This document shows positions 57,098 to 64,000 of a stretch of DNA of 64,000 bases, piece by piece. A program made the translations under genes and the position numbers. The first letter of the stretch is position 1. Each line of letters begins with the position of its first letter. The notes beneath the pieces were generated by a model. It searched no databases. It had not been told where the DNA came from and worked only from the letters and a program-made list of their open reading frames with translations. Source of the stretch: Bradyrhizobium sp. Ec3.3 (GTDB lineage: Bacteria > Pseudomonadota > Alphaproteobacteria > Rhizobiales > Xanthobacteraceae); assembly GCF_000472925.1 (NCBI RefSeq), contig NZ_AXAS01000019.1, positions 1 to 64,000 on the forward strand, read 5' to 3'.

Positions 57098-58195
57098 CTA
57101 CAGGTGTACGACTTCGCCGCTTCGAACGCTGGCGTCGGCGGCAAAGACGATGCTCAGCGAGTTGATCGCGGCCTCGTGATGCTCGGACAGATCGATCTCG
57201 CCGCGGATCGCCTTCAGAAACAGCTGCTGCTCGCGCTCGCAGAGCTCCTGATGACCGGGTTCGTCCTCGGTGGAGAGGAGTTCATCGGGCTTCGCGAAGT
57301 CGCGTTCCGAGTTCAGAACCGCGTGATGGATGCGAATCGCGTTGGTGCGCGTATGGGTGTCATGGTCCGCCGAACGCGCAGTCGCGTCCGTGCTTTCCTT
57401 TGCAACGATCGACACGCTGCCGTTCGGCCCGATGATGTCCTTCACGAAATGAGCGGTCTCGCTCATCATCGGTCCCCAGCCAACCTCGTACCAGCCAACC
57501 GATCCGTCTTCGAACATGATATGAAGATGGCCGTAGTTGTACATGCCAGGCGCGATCTCGTCCGTGAGTCGCGCCCCGACTGCGTGCACCGCGACCGGCC
57601 GCGAGCGCGCCACCTGGCACATGATGTCGACATAATGCACGCCGCAATCGACGATCGGCGAGGTCGACAGCATGAGCTTCTTGTGAACCTCCCAGAACGA
57701 GCCGGCCGATTGCTGGTTGAGATTCATGCGCATCACGAGTGGCTTTCCGAGCGTCCGGCCGATCTCGACGAAGCGCGACCACGACGGATGGACGCGGAGG
57801 ATATAGCCGATCAGCAGCGCCTTTGCGCTCGCGCGCGCCGCGTCGACGACGCGCTTTGCGTCTTCCAGCGTGTCGGCGAGCGGCTTTTCGCAGAACACGT
57901 GCGCGCCTGCCGCGAATGCCCTTAGCGCCATGGCGGCGTGATGCTCGGTGTAGGTGCAAATCGCGACGGCGTCAGGACGCAGCGTCGCGAGTGCCTCGTC
58001 GTATCGTTCGAAACGCGGCAGGCCGGGAAACTCGGTTTCGAGGTCATGTCGATCGGCCGCGCGAGACGTGCAGAGGCCAGCGAGATCGAAGCCTTCGATC
58101 GCTCGGTAGGCGCGAGCGTGGCTGGTTCCCATGGTGCCGAGGCCAACCACGAGAACGCGGATGGGCTGCGCTGTCGACGAAGATAAAGAAGACAT
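57098..58195 (-). CDS. Gfo/Idh/MocA-family oxidoreductase
   Basis: The 365-residue product has an N-terminal Rossmann domain (IRVLVVGLGTMGTSHARAYR), the EKP motif in AGAHVFCEKPLADTLEDAK, then IGYILRVHPSWSRFV and the catalytic-region histidine in STSPIVDCGVHYVDIMC. Such NAD(P)-dependent dehydrogenases act on sugars, inositols or amino-sugar derivatives. It is the last gene on the minus strand of an amino-sugar locus, 48 bases after nagA. A role in oxidising an amino sugar or anhydro-sugar is likely but unproven. Confidence 0.82.
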   Translation of the reverse strand: MSSLSSSTAQPIRVLVVGLGTMGTSHARAYRAIEGFDLAGLCTSRAADRHDLETEFPGLPRFERYDEALATLRPDAVAICTYTEHHAAMALRAFAAGAHVFCEKPLADTLEDAKRVVDAARASAKALLIGYILRVHPSWSRFVEIGRTLGKPLVMRMNLNQQSAGSFWEVHKKLMLSTSPIVDCGVHYVDIMCQVARSRPVAVHAVGARLTDEIAPGMYNYGHLHIMFEDGSVGWYEVGWGPMMSETAHFVKDIIGPNGSVSIVAKESTDATARSADHDTHTRTNAIRIHHAVLNSERDFAKPDELLSTEDEPGHQELCEREQQLFLKAIRGEIDLSEHHEAAINSLSIVFAADASVRSGEVVHL

Positions 58196-58243
58196 GGCTC
58201 AATCGCGTCCTTCAATCGAAACAACGCCCGCCAGATCTATGCA

Positions 58244-59386
58244 TTAGGCGCCGTTGGCAGTCGGTCGGCCCTCGATCCAGGTTTCGAGCACGCGCAAATC
58301 GTCGTCGAGATGCACGAGGCTCGCCAGATATCCGGGCGCGATGCGACCGAGCTCGGTCTCGCGCCGCAGAAACGTCGCCGGGACGCGCGAGGCCATCGCG
58401 AGTGCATCGGCGAGATCGAGCCTTAGGACGTTGACGGCATAACGCACTGCCTCGTCCATGGTCAGCACCGAGCCGGCGAGCGTGTCATCGTCGAGCCGCA
58501 GGCAACCATCAACGTTTGTCACGCGGCGGCCCAGCAGATCGAATTGATCGGGACCACCGGCCGCCGGCGGCATCGCGTCGGTAATCAGCATGAAGCGATC
58601 GCGACGCTTGGCGGCAAGCGCGATGCGCAGGTTCGCCTCATGCACGTGATGGCCGTCGGCGATGATGCCGACGAACGGCTCGTCAAGATCGAGCGCGGCA
58701 CCGACCATGCCCGCCTCGCGAACGGCCGGCGCACTCATCGCATTGAATAGATGGGTGAACGCGCGCGCGCCGGCTTCGACCGCGGCGCGCGCCTCTTTGT
58801 AGGTCGCATCGGAGTGGCCGAGCGAGACGAGCACGCCATGACGGGCAAGGTCGGCGACGCTCTCCACCCCGACCCGATTGGGCGCGAGCGTCAGCATGAC
58901 CGAGCCGCAATTCGCTCCGACGATCGTCGCGACGTCGTCGGGCTCGAGGTTGCGGATGTACCTCAGCTCATGCGCGCCCTTGCGGCGCGGATCCAGGAAC
59001 GGCCCTTCCAGATGGATGCCGAGCGACGCCGGCGTCAGACGCCACGCCTCGCACGCGGCGGCAATGGCGGTGGTCGTCACTTGCGGCGCGTCGGTTATCA
59101 GCGTCGGCAGCAGCCCGACGGTCCCGTGGTTGCGATGCGCGTCGGCGATACGGGCGATGCCCTCGGGCGTTGGATCCTCGTTGAAAAGAACGCCCCCACC
59201 GCCATTGACCTGCACATCGATATAGCCGGGCGCGAGCAGGCCGCCGCCGAGATCGTGCGCGGCGCCGCGAGGTCTCTCGGAGTGAGGGACGATTGCCGCG
59301 ATGCGCCCGCCTTCGACGACGACAGCGTGGTCATCGAGAAAACGCTCGCCATCAAAAATTCGCGCGCCGGATAGTATGGTCATCAA
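58244..59386 (-). CDS. nagA: N-acetylglucosamine-6-phosphate deacetylase
   Basis: The 380-residue amidohydrolase has LLAPGYIDVQVNGGGGVLFN and GIHLEGPFLDPRRKGAHE with the metal-binding Glu. Also visible are VSLGHSDATYKEARAAVEAG, FTHLFNAMSAP with its His, and LITDAMPPAAG with the catalytic Asp. It removes acetate from GlcNAc-6-P to give GlcN-6-P. It overlaps the SIS gene by four bases and precedes the oxidoreductase. Confidence 0.92.
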   Translation of the reverse strand: MMTILSGARIFDGERFLDDHAVVVEGGRIAAIVPHSERPRGAAHDLGGGLLAPGYIDVQVNGGGGVLFNEDPTPEGIARIADAHRNHGTVGLLPTLITDAPQVTTTAIAAACEAWRLTPASLGIHLEGPFLDPRRKGAHELRYIRNLEPDDVATIVGANCGSVMLTLAPNRVGVESVADLARHGVLVSLGHSDATYKEARAAVEAGARAFTHLFNAMSAPAVREAGMVGAALDLDEPFVGIIADGHHVHEANLRIALAAKRRDRFMLITDAMPPAAGGPDQFDLLGRRVTNVDGCLRLDDDTLAGSVLTMDEAVRYAVNVLRLDLADALAMASRVPATFLRRETELGRIAPGYLASLVHLDDDLRVLETWIEGRPTANGA

Positions 59387-60408
59387 ACAGTCTCCGTCAC
59401 CTTGCGCAGGTTGCGCGGGCGGTCGGGATCACGCCCGAGCCGGAGCGCAAGCGCCTCGGCAAGGCGGTAGAAGCGGTGGATCATGACGATGGGCTCCAGC
59501 AGCGTCGCCTCGACTTTTGCCGTCGCGAGACGATCGGCCTCGTCAGCGCCGCCCGCCTCGATCGTGATCACCGTCGCGCCGGCATTGGTCAGGGCCGTGA
59601 GTGTCGGCAGCATGCCTTCGCGCGCCGCGTCGGACGGCAGGAAGGCAATGACGGGAAAGCCCGAGGCCACAAGTTCGGCCGGGCCGTGCAGTACCTCCGC
59701 CGCGGAGTAGGCCTCGGCGTGAATCGCGCAGGTCTCCTTGAGCTTCAGCGCCGCCTCCGCGGCGATCGCAAGCGTCGCGCCACGGCCGAGCACGAAGCCG
59801 CTGCGGGCATTTGCGAGTCTCTCCAGCATCGTCGCGGGCGGCGGCGCCGCTTGCCCGCGCAGGACGTCCGGCAGGCCGGTGAGGGCGTCTGCGAGCTGCC
59901 GATCCTCGCGCCAGGCCGCGACGAGGCTCGCGCCCGCAACGAGACCTGCAACCATCGATTTGGTCGCAGCGACGGAACGTTCCGTGCCGGCACACAGCGG
60001 CAGAAGCACTTCGGCCTCTTGCGCGAGCGGTGAGGTCACGTCGTTGACCAGTGCGACCGCCAGTGCACCGCCACGCCGTGCGGCGCGCTGCATTTCGACG
60101 ATGTCCGGGCTGCGTCCCGATTGCGAGATCGCGACGGAAACGCCGCCTTCGAGCCGCATCGGCGTACGATAAAGCGTCGCGATGGAGGGGCCGATAGAGG
60201 CACAAGGCACCCCCGAAACAATCTCGACGAGGTATTTCAGATAGAGCGCGCAGCAATCCGATGAGCCGCGGGCGATGGTTGCGACGAGTGGCGGATCGAG
60301 GGCGCGCAGGCGCGCCCCAAGTTCAGCGAGCCGCTCCGCATTCTGGCCAAGCTGGCGCGCGACCGCTTCGCCTGCCTCGCCGATCTCCTGAAGCATGTGG
60401 GTCGTCAT
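59383..60408 (-). CDS. SIS-domain glucosamine-6-phosphate deaminase/isomerase-like (GlmS C-terminal type)
   Basis: The 341-residue protein has two SIS sugar-isomerase domains like the C-terminal half of GlmS, without the glutaminase domain. ATIARGSSDCCALYLKYLVE, then VAISQSGRSPDIVEMQRAAR and the CAIHAEAYSAAEVLHGPAEL block are visible, with a conserved HGP motif. In NagA loci without NagB, such proteins act as GlcN-6-P deaminases (NagB-II/AgaS type) yielding fructose-6-P. It is coupled to nagA and to the GntR gene by four-base overlaps. Confidence 0.85.
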   Translation of the reverse strand: MTTHMLQEIGEAGEAVARQLGQNAERLAELGARLRALDPPLVATIARGSSDCCALYLKYLVEIVSGVPCASIGPSIATLYRTPMRLEGGVSVAISQSGRSPDIVEMQRAARRGGALAVALVNDVTSPLAQEAEVLLPLCAGTERSVAATKSMVAGLVAGASLVAAWREDRQLADALTGLPDVLRGQAAPPPATMLERLANARSGFVLGRGATLAIAAEAALKLKETCAIHAEAYSAAEVLHGPAELVASGFPVIAFLPSDAAREGMLPTLTALTNAGATVITIEAGGADEADRLATAKVEATLLEPIVMIHRFYRLAEALALRLGRDPDRPRNLRKVTETV

Positions 60409-61160
60409 CGGTGCGCCTTTCGGGTCGGTGGCGACAGCGTGAGTTCGGAGACGAAATCATAGGCGTCGGCGCGGTACCAGGATTTCGTGAACTCGACGCA
60501 GGATCCGTCGGCAAGGTAGGCGATGCGCTGGATATAGAGCGCCGGGCTGTCCGCTGCGACGCCAAGCAGTTCCGCATCCACATGATCGACGAGGGTCGCA
60601 CGCAAGCGCTGCAGGCCCCGGGTGGGCTTGAAGCCTCGCGCGGAGAGCGCCTCGTAGAGCGAGCCGCCGACCGAATCCTGTTCAGGCAGATAGCGTATCG
60701 GCACGGCGGCGCGTTCGATCGCCATGGGCGAACCGTCGGCCAGGCGCAGGCGGCCGAGCCGGAACACGCGTTCGTTCGGCCGTACGCCAAGCATCATGGC
60801 CTCTTCCGGCGTCGGCAGGAACACGCCGCGCTCAAGCTCGCGCGAACTCGCCTCCAATCCGCGCAGCCGCATGTCTTCCGTGAAACTCGTCAGGCGCGAC
60901 GAGGGCTGTTCGACGCGCGGTGTTGCGCGATGGATGAAGGTCCCGGCGCCATGGCGATGAAACAGCACGCCTTCGGCGATCAGATCGGCAATCGCCTTGC
61001 GCAGCGTGGTGCGCGATACGTCGAGCAGTTCGCACAATACGCGCTCGGCCGGAAGCAATTGCGTCTCCGCGAAGCGTCCGGTCTCAATCTCGCGCCGAAG
61101 CGCGTCGACCACGGCACGATAGAGCTTCTGACCCGGTGCGGTTTCGACCGTCATGGACAT
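60405..61160 (-). CDS. GntR/HutC-family regulator with UTRA domain (NagR/DasR type)
   Basis: The 251-residue product has an N-terminal GntR winged helix (AVVDALRREIETGRFAETQL, LPAERVLCELLDVSRTTLRK, then GVLFHRHGAGTFIHR) and a UTRA effector domain (about 95-240, RLADGSPMAIERAAVPIRYL). Members of this group in NagA loci sense GlcNAc-6-P or GlcN-6-P and repress amino-sugar genes. A candidate operator lies at 62097-62112 between the divergent operons. It overlaps both neighbours by a few bases. Confidence 0.85.
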   Translation of the reverse strand: MSMTVETAPGQKLYRAVVDALRREIETGRFAETQLLPAERVLCELLDVSRTTLRKAIADLIAEGVLFHRHGAGTFIHRATPRVEQPSSRLTSFTEDMRLRGLEASSRELERGVFLPTPEEAMMLGVRPNERVFRLGRLRLADGSPMAIERAAVPIRYLPEQDSVGGSLYEALSARGFKPTRGLQRLRATLVDHVDAELLGVAADSPALYIQRIAYLADGSCVEFTKSWYRADAYDFVSELTLSPPTRKAHR

Positions 61161-62029
61161 GCTGCGTCCTCCGCGAGCGTTCCGCCGGCGAGCAGGATTG
61201 CGCCGTCGACCGCATCGCGCCGCGGCGGGGCGAGGCGCTTGGCCACGTCAGGCGGCAGGAAGGGACGCAAGGGCTCACCGAAGCCGCCAGCGAGCGCTAT
61301 GCGCTCGGCGCCAAGCGCATTCAGCGCGTTCGCAAGCGCGGCGATCGCGCTGGCTGCTTCGCCGACAATTTCGCGCGCGCGCATATCTCCGGACCTGGCG
61401 ACGTCCAGGATCTGGGGTGCGAAGGCGCCGTAGTCTCTGGGCCTCGCGTCCGCTGCCCAGCGGCTCATCCGCAATGGATCGTAATCGAAATGGCGCCCGA
61501 GCGCCTGCGAGAGTCCGCTCATCGGCTCGAGGCCATCGATCGCACGCAGCGTCGCGCGCAACGCCGACTCGCCGAGGCGTGCGGCAGATCCGTCGTCGCC
61601 GAGCCAGAAACCGCGCCCGCCGATGATGGTCGTTCGAGCTCCCACGCGAGCGATGCCTGCCGAGCCCGTGCCCGCGATGATCAGGCCGCCGTCGCCGAGG
61701 CCATTGGCACCGACGCAGGCGGCGACAGCATCATTGACTGCGACGATGCGCGCAAAGCCGGGCAGGGCAGCGGAGACACGCTCCGCTTCCTTGTCGTCCG
61801 AAAGCCCGGCAAGGCTAAGGCCGACTGCGATCTCCTGCCTTGGCGCGCCCGCGGCGATCGCAGACTCGATCGTTTCGCGGACGACCCGCATGGCCTCGTC
61901 GAAATCGAGATAGATATTCGAAGCCGGCCCGAGGCCGCGCCCGAGCTCGCGGCCCGACGAATCCCGCAGTCTCGCGCGGCAACGGGTCGCGCCGCCGTCC
62001 ACACCGAGGAAGAACTGGGCCGTCGCCAA
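61151..62029 (-). CDS. N-acetylglucosamine kinase-like (BadF/BadG/BcrA/BcrD ATPase family)
   Basis: The 292-residue product has the ASKHA phosphate-1 motif FFLGVDGGATRCRARLRDS, then VAVNDAVAACVGAN, GLIIAGTGSAGIARVG for adenosine binding, and IALAGGFGEPLRPF near the end. In amino-sugar loci these enzymes phosphorylate GlcNAc (or MurNAc/GlcN) to the 6-phosphate for NagA. It is the first gene of the minus-strand operon; the ATG at 62029 is preceded by AGGAGG. Substrate is inferred from neighbours. Confidence 0.85.
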   Translation of the reverse strand: MATAQFFLGVDGGATRCRARLRDSSGRELGRGLGPASNIYLDFDEAMRVVRETIESAIAAGAPRQEIAVGLSLAGLSDDKEAERVSAALPGFARIVAVNDAVAACVGANGLGDGGLIIAGTGSAGIARVGARTTIIGGRGFWLGDDGSAARLGESALRATLRAIDGLEPMSGLSQALGRHFDYDPLRMSRWAADARPRDYGAFAPQILDVARSGDMRAREIVGEAASAIAALANALNALGAERIALAGGFGEPLRPFLPPDVAKRLAPPRRDAVDGAILLAGGTLAEDAACP

Positions 62030-62096
62030 GGGGCCTCCTAAAAAATTTCTTAACGCCTCTAGACAAGTGGTATGTCATATGGCTAAAACAAATACA

Positions 62097-62112
62097 AGAG
62101 GTATCTACCAGT
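62097..62112. promoter_or_regulatory. Candidate NagR/DasR-type operator
   Basis: AGAGGTATCTACCAGT has the imperfect palindrome GGTATCTACC and resembles the dre-type ACTGGTCTAGACCAGT element recognised by GntR/UTRA regulators. A related TCTAGACAAGTGGTAT lies at about 62058-62073. Both are in the gap between the divergent kinase and murQ genes. Confidence 0.45.
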
Positions 62113-62122
62113 GGTATTCACG

Positions 62123-63067
62123 ATGCCGGTACTGCCGAACTTGGAGACGGACGGGGAGAGTTGGCGCGGCACGGACGGTGTCGTGATGATCGATGAGGCG
62201 ATGTTTGCGGAGGCGATGCTCGCATCGTATCGCCGAGCGATTGCTTCAGTCGCGGCTGCCTCCGCCGACATTCGGGCCGCTGCGCTTCGCCTTGCTGCGA
62301 TCTGGCGAGCAGGCGGGCGTCTGGTCTATGCGGGTGCAGGCTCCTCCGGTCTTGCGGCGGCCGAAGATGCAGCCGAGCTTCCTGGCACGTTCGGCCTCGA
62401 TGAGAGCCGCATCGCAATTGTCCTGCCCGGCGGGACCGCCGAGCCGTTCCGCATCGATGGGGCCGCGGAGGACGATGCCGCAGCCGGCGAGCGGGCTATG
62501 ACCGGGCTCGGTGACCTCTCTCGTGATGCCGTGATCGTCGTATCGGCGAGCGGCTCGACGCCGTTCACGGTCGCGGCCGCCGCAGAGGCGCGCCGTCGCG
62601 GCGCTTTCGTGATTGGCATTGCGCATCGTCAAGGTTCGCCCTTGCTCGTCGGTGCCGACGCGTCGATCCTGCTCGAGAGCGGGGAGGAGGCGCTGCGCGG
62701 CTCGACCCGGCTCGCGGCCGGAGCTGCGCAAAAGGCCGCGCTCGGCATGCTCTCATCATTGATGGGATTCGAGCTCGGTCACATCCATCAGGGCTTGATG
62801 GTCAATCTGAAGGCCGACAATGCGAAGTTGCGCGAGCGGGCGCGCGGGATCGTCGCAACAATCGCCGGCGTCAGCGATGCCAAAGCGGAAGCGGCGCTGC
62901 GCGAGGCCGGCGGTGAGGTCAAGCCGGCAATCCTGATTGCCTGCGGTATCGTCAGCATGAGCGAAGCGGTCACGTGGCTGGCTGCTGCGGAAGGCCGGAT
63001 AGACGACGCGTTGCGCCGCGCAAGCGTGAACGGGATCACGGGCGAAGGCCCGAACAAGGGAGCGTAG
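62123..63067 (+). CDS. murQ: N-acetylmuramic acid-6-phosphate etherase-like (MurQ)
   Basis: The SIS-domain protein of about 314 residues has GGRLVYAGAGSSGLAAAEDA, FGLDESRIAIVLPGG and VIVVSASGSTPFTVAAAAEA. The MurQ/GCKR signature region is ESGEEALRGSTRLAAGAAQK then AALGMLSSL. MurQ cleaves the lactyl ether of MurNAc-6-P to give GlcNAc-6-P, which feeds NagA in the divergent operon. This points to peptidoglycan-sugar recovery. ATG 62123 is provisional: it lies only ten bases past the candidate operator, and GTG 62111 or ATG 62186 are alternatives. Confidence 0.82.
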   Translation: MPVLPNLETDGESWRGTDGVVMIDEAMFAEAMLASYRRAIASVAAASADIRAAALRLAAIWRAGGRLVYAGAGSSGLAAAEDAAELPGTFGLDESRIAIVLPGGTAEPFRIDGAAEDDAAAGERAMTGLGDLSRDAVIVVSASGSTPFTVAAAAEARRRGAFVIGIAHRQGSPLLVGADASILLESGEEALRGSTRLAAGAAQKAALGMLSSLMGFELGHIHQGLMVNLKADNAKLRERARGIVATIAGVSDAKAEAALREAGGEVKPAILIACGIVSMSEAVTWLAAAEGRIDDALRRASVNGITGEGPNKGA

Positions 63068-63068
63068 C

Positions 63069-64000
63069 ATGAGACGGACATTCAAGGCTGCAATGGGAGC
63101 TGAGGTTGCCGCGTTGGCGTTGCTTGCGGGGCTTGCGTCGGCCCAGGCAGGCTCGTTGAAGATCGAGAGCTGGCGCAATGACGACGCCGACATCTGGAAT
63201 TCGAAGATCATTCCCGCCTTCAACAAGCATTATCCCGACATCAAGGTCGAATTCGCCCCCTCGGCGCCCAAGGAATACAACGCCGCCCTCAACGCGCGGC
63301 TCGATGGTGGTACTGCCGGCGACCTCATTACGTGCCGTCCGTTCGATGCCTCGCTCGCGCTTTATCAGAAGCATCAGCTCGACGCGGTGGACGGCCTCAA
63401 GGGCATGGACAATTTCTCTGATGTCGCAAAGGCCGCATGGCAAACCGACGACGGCAAAACCACCTTCTGCGTCCCGATCGCTTCCGTCATCGCCGGGTTC
63501 ATCTACAACAAGGAAGCTTTCGCCAAGGTCGGCGTGTCCGAGCCGAAGACGCTCGAGGAATTCCACGCCGTACTTGAGAAATTCAAGAAGGACGGGACCT
63601 ACGTCCCGTTGGTGATGGGCACGGCTGACCAGTGGGAGGCCGCGACCATGGGCTTCCAGAACATCGGCCCCGACTATTGGAAAGGCGAGACCGGTCGCGC
63701 CAATCTGATTGCCGGCAAAGAGAAGCTCACCGACCCGCAATACGTCGCAGCGTTCAAGGAAATCGCCAGCTGGGCGCCGTATCTCGGATCGGGTTTCCAG
63801 GCGCAGACCTACGCAGACAGTCAGAACCTGTTCTCGCTCGGCAAGGGCGCGATCTATGCGGCTGGCTCGTGGGATATCTCGACGTTCCGCGGCCAGGCGA
63901 AATTTGCCATGGGTGCGTTCCCGCCGCCGCAGCCGGCTGGCACGACGGATTGCTATATCTCCGATCACACCGACATCGCGATGGGCGTCAACGCTGCGTC
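63069..64000 (+). CDS. Sugar ABC transporter substrate-binding protein, cut by window end
   Basis: From ATG 63069, two bases after murQ's stop, the frame stays open to the window end (310 codons). A signal peptide (FKAAMGAEVAALALLAGLAS, cleavage near AQA-G) is followed by the family 1 binding-protein fold: LKIESWRNDDADIWNSKIIP, RLDGGTAGDLITCRPFD and VIAGFIYNKEAFAKVGVSEP. Context suggests an amino sugar such as GlcNAc, MurNAc or a chitobiose-type ligand. Permeases and perhaps an ATPase should follow outside the window. Confidence 0.85.
   Translation, partial: MRRTFKAAMGAEVAALALLAGLASAQAGSLKIESWRNDDADIWNSKIIPAFNKHYPDIKVEFAPSAPKEYNAALNARLDGGTAGDLITCRPFDASLALYQKHQLDAVDGLKGMDNFSDVAKAAWQTDDGKTTFCVPIASVIAGFIYNKEAFAKVGVSEPKTLEEFHAVLEKFKKDGTYVPLVMGTADQWEAATMGFQNIGPDYWKGETGRANLIAGKEKLTDPQYVAAFKEIASWAPYLGSGFQAQTYADSQNLFSLGKGAIYAAGSWDISTFRGQAKFAMGAFPPPQPAGTTDCYISDHTDIAMGVNAA

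Noticed and set aside
1..64000. tRNA, rRNA, CRISPR and attachment sites
   Set aside because: I looked for tRNA T-loop GGTTCGAATCC-type signals, rRNA-like blocks and regularly spaced direct repeats and found none that hold up. No att-like duplication was identified for the accessory patch.

Overview
The window looks like chromosome of a slow-growing alphaproteobacterium of the Bradyrhizobium/Nitrobacteraceae type. The evidence is high G+C, a Porin_2-family major porin with the typical AADLPVKA mature start, FixK/FNR-like boxes of the TTGA-N6-TCAA form, a CheB-CheR-HWE kinase fusion, and several small hypothetical families that I recognise from memory as multicopy in bradyrhizobia. I ran no searches. 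No rRNA, tRNA or CRISPR was seen.

Region 1 (1-9290) is an accessory patch. An IS110-type transposase runs off the left edge next to a DNA-ligase remnant. It is followed by many genes of 29-175 residues, several in recurring sets, with frameshifted or truncated relatives and a repeated bidirectional terminator. Region 2 (9291-16454) holds a 1501-residue protein made of three tandem TPR + glycosyltransferase-like modules, an ABM-domain monooxygenase and an FAD-linked oxidase like alkyl-DHAP synthase.

Region 3 (16640-29398) is the most interesting locus. An array of TTCCAAA half-sites precedes a TonB-dependent receptor. Then comes a tightly coupled nine-gene operon: serine-kinase/SbnI-like, SbnH-like decarboxylase, SbnA-like synthase, octopine/nopaline-dehydrogenase family protein, one IucA/IucC (NIS) synthetase, MFS exporter, and an iron-type ABC importer. 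The order recalls staphyloferrin B synthesis, but an opine-dehydrogenase fold occupies the SbnB step and only one NIS synthetase is present, so an undescribed diaminopropionate carboxylate siderophore is plausible.

Region 4 (29629-34981) pairs two AspT-like exchangers divergently with aspartate 4-decarboxylase. Each arm has its own FixK/FNR-like box, suggesting an oxygen-controlled aspartate/alanine cycle. Region 5 (35067-44545) has small genes, a crotonase, two mini-membrane proteins, a chemosensory-type signalling group (receiver, CheB, CheB-CheR-kinase, Crp/Fnr regulator) and an erythromycin-esterase remnant.

Region 6 (44610-52612) is a LacI-regulated sugar ABC transporter with a GH31 alpha-glucosidase. 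Region 7 (53183-56919) has an alpha/beta-hydrolase-fold protein lacking its nucleophile motif, a MarR regulator, a candidate small RNA and a major porin. Region 8 (57098-64000) is an amino-sugar locus: Gfo/Idh/MocA dehydrogenase, NagA, SIS isomerase/deaminase, GntR/UTRA regulator and BadF-type kinase on the minus strand, diverging from a MurQ-like etherase and a sugar-binding protein cut by the window end.
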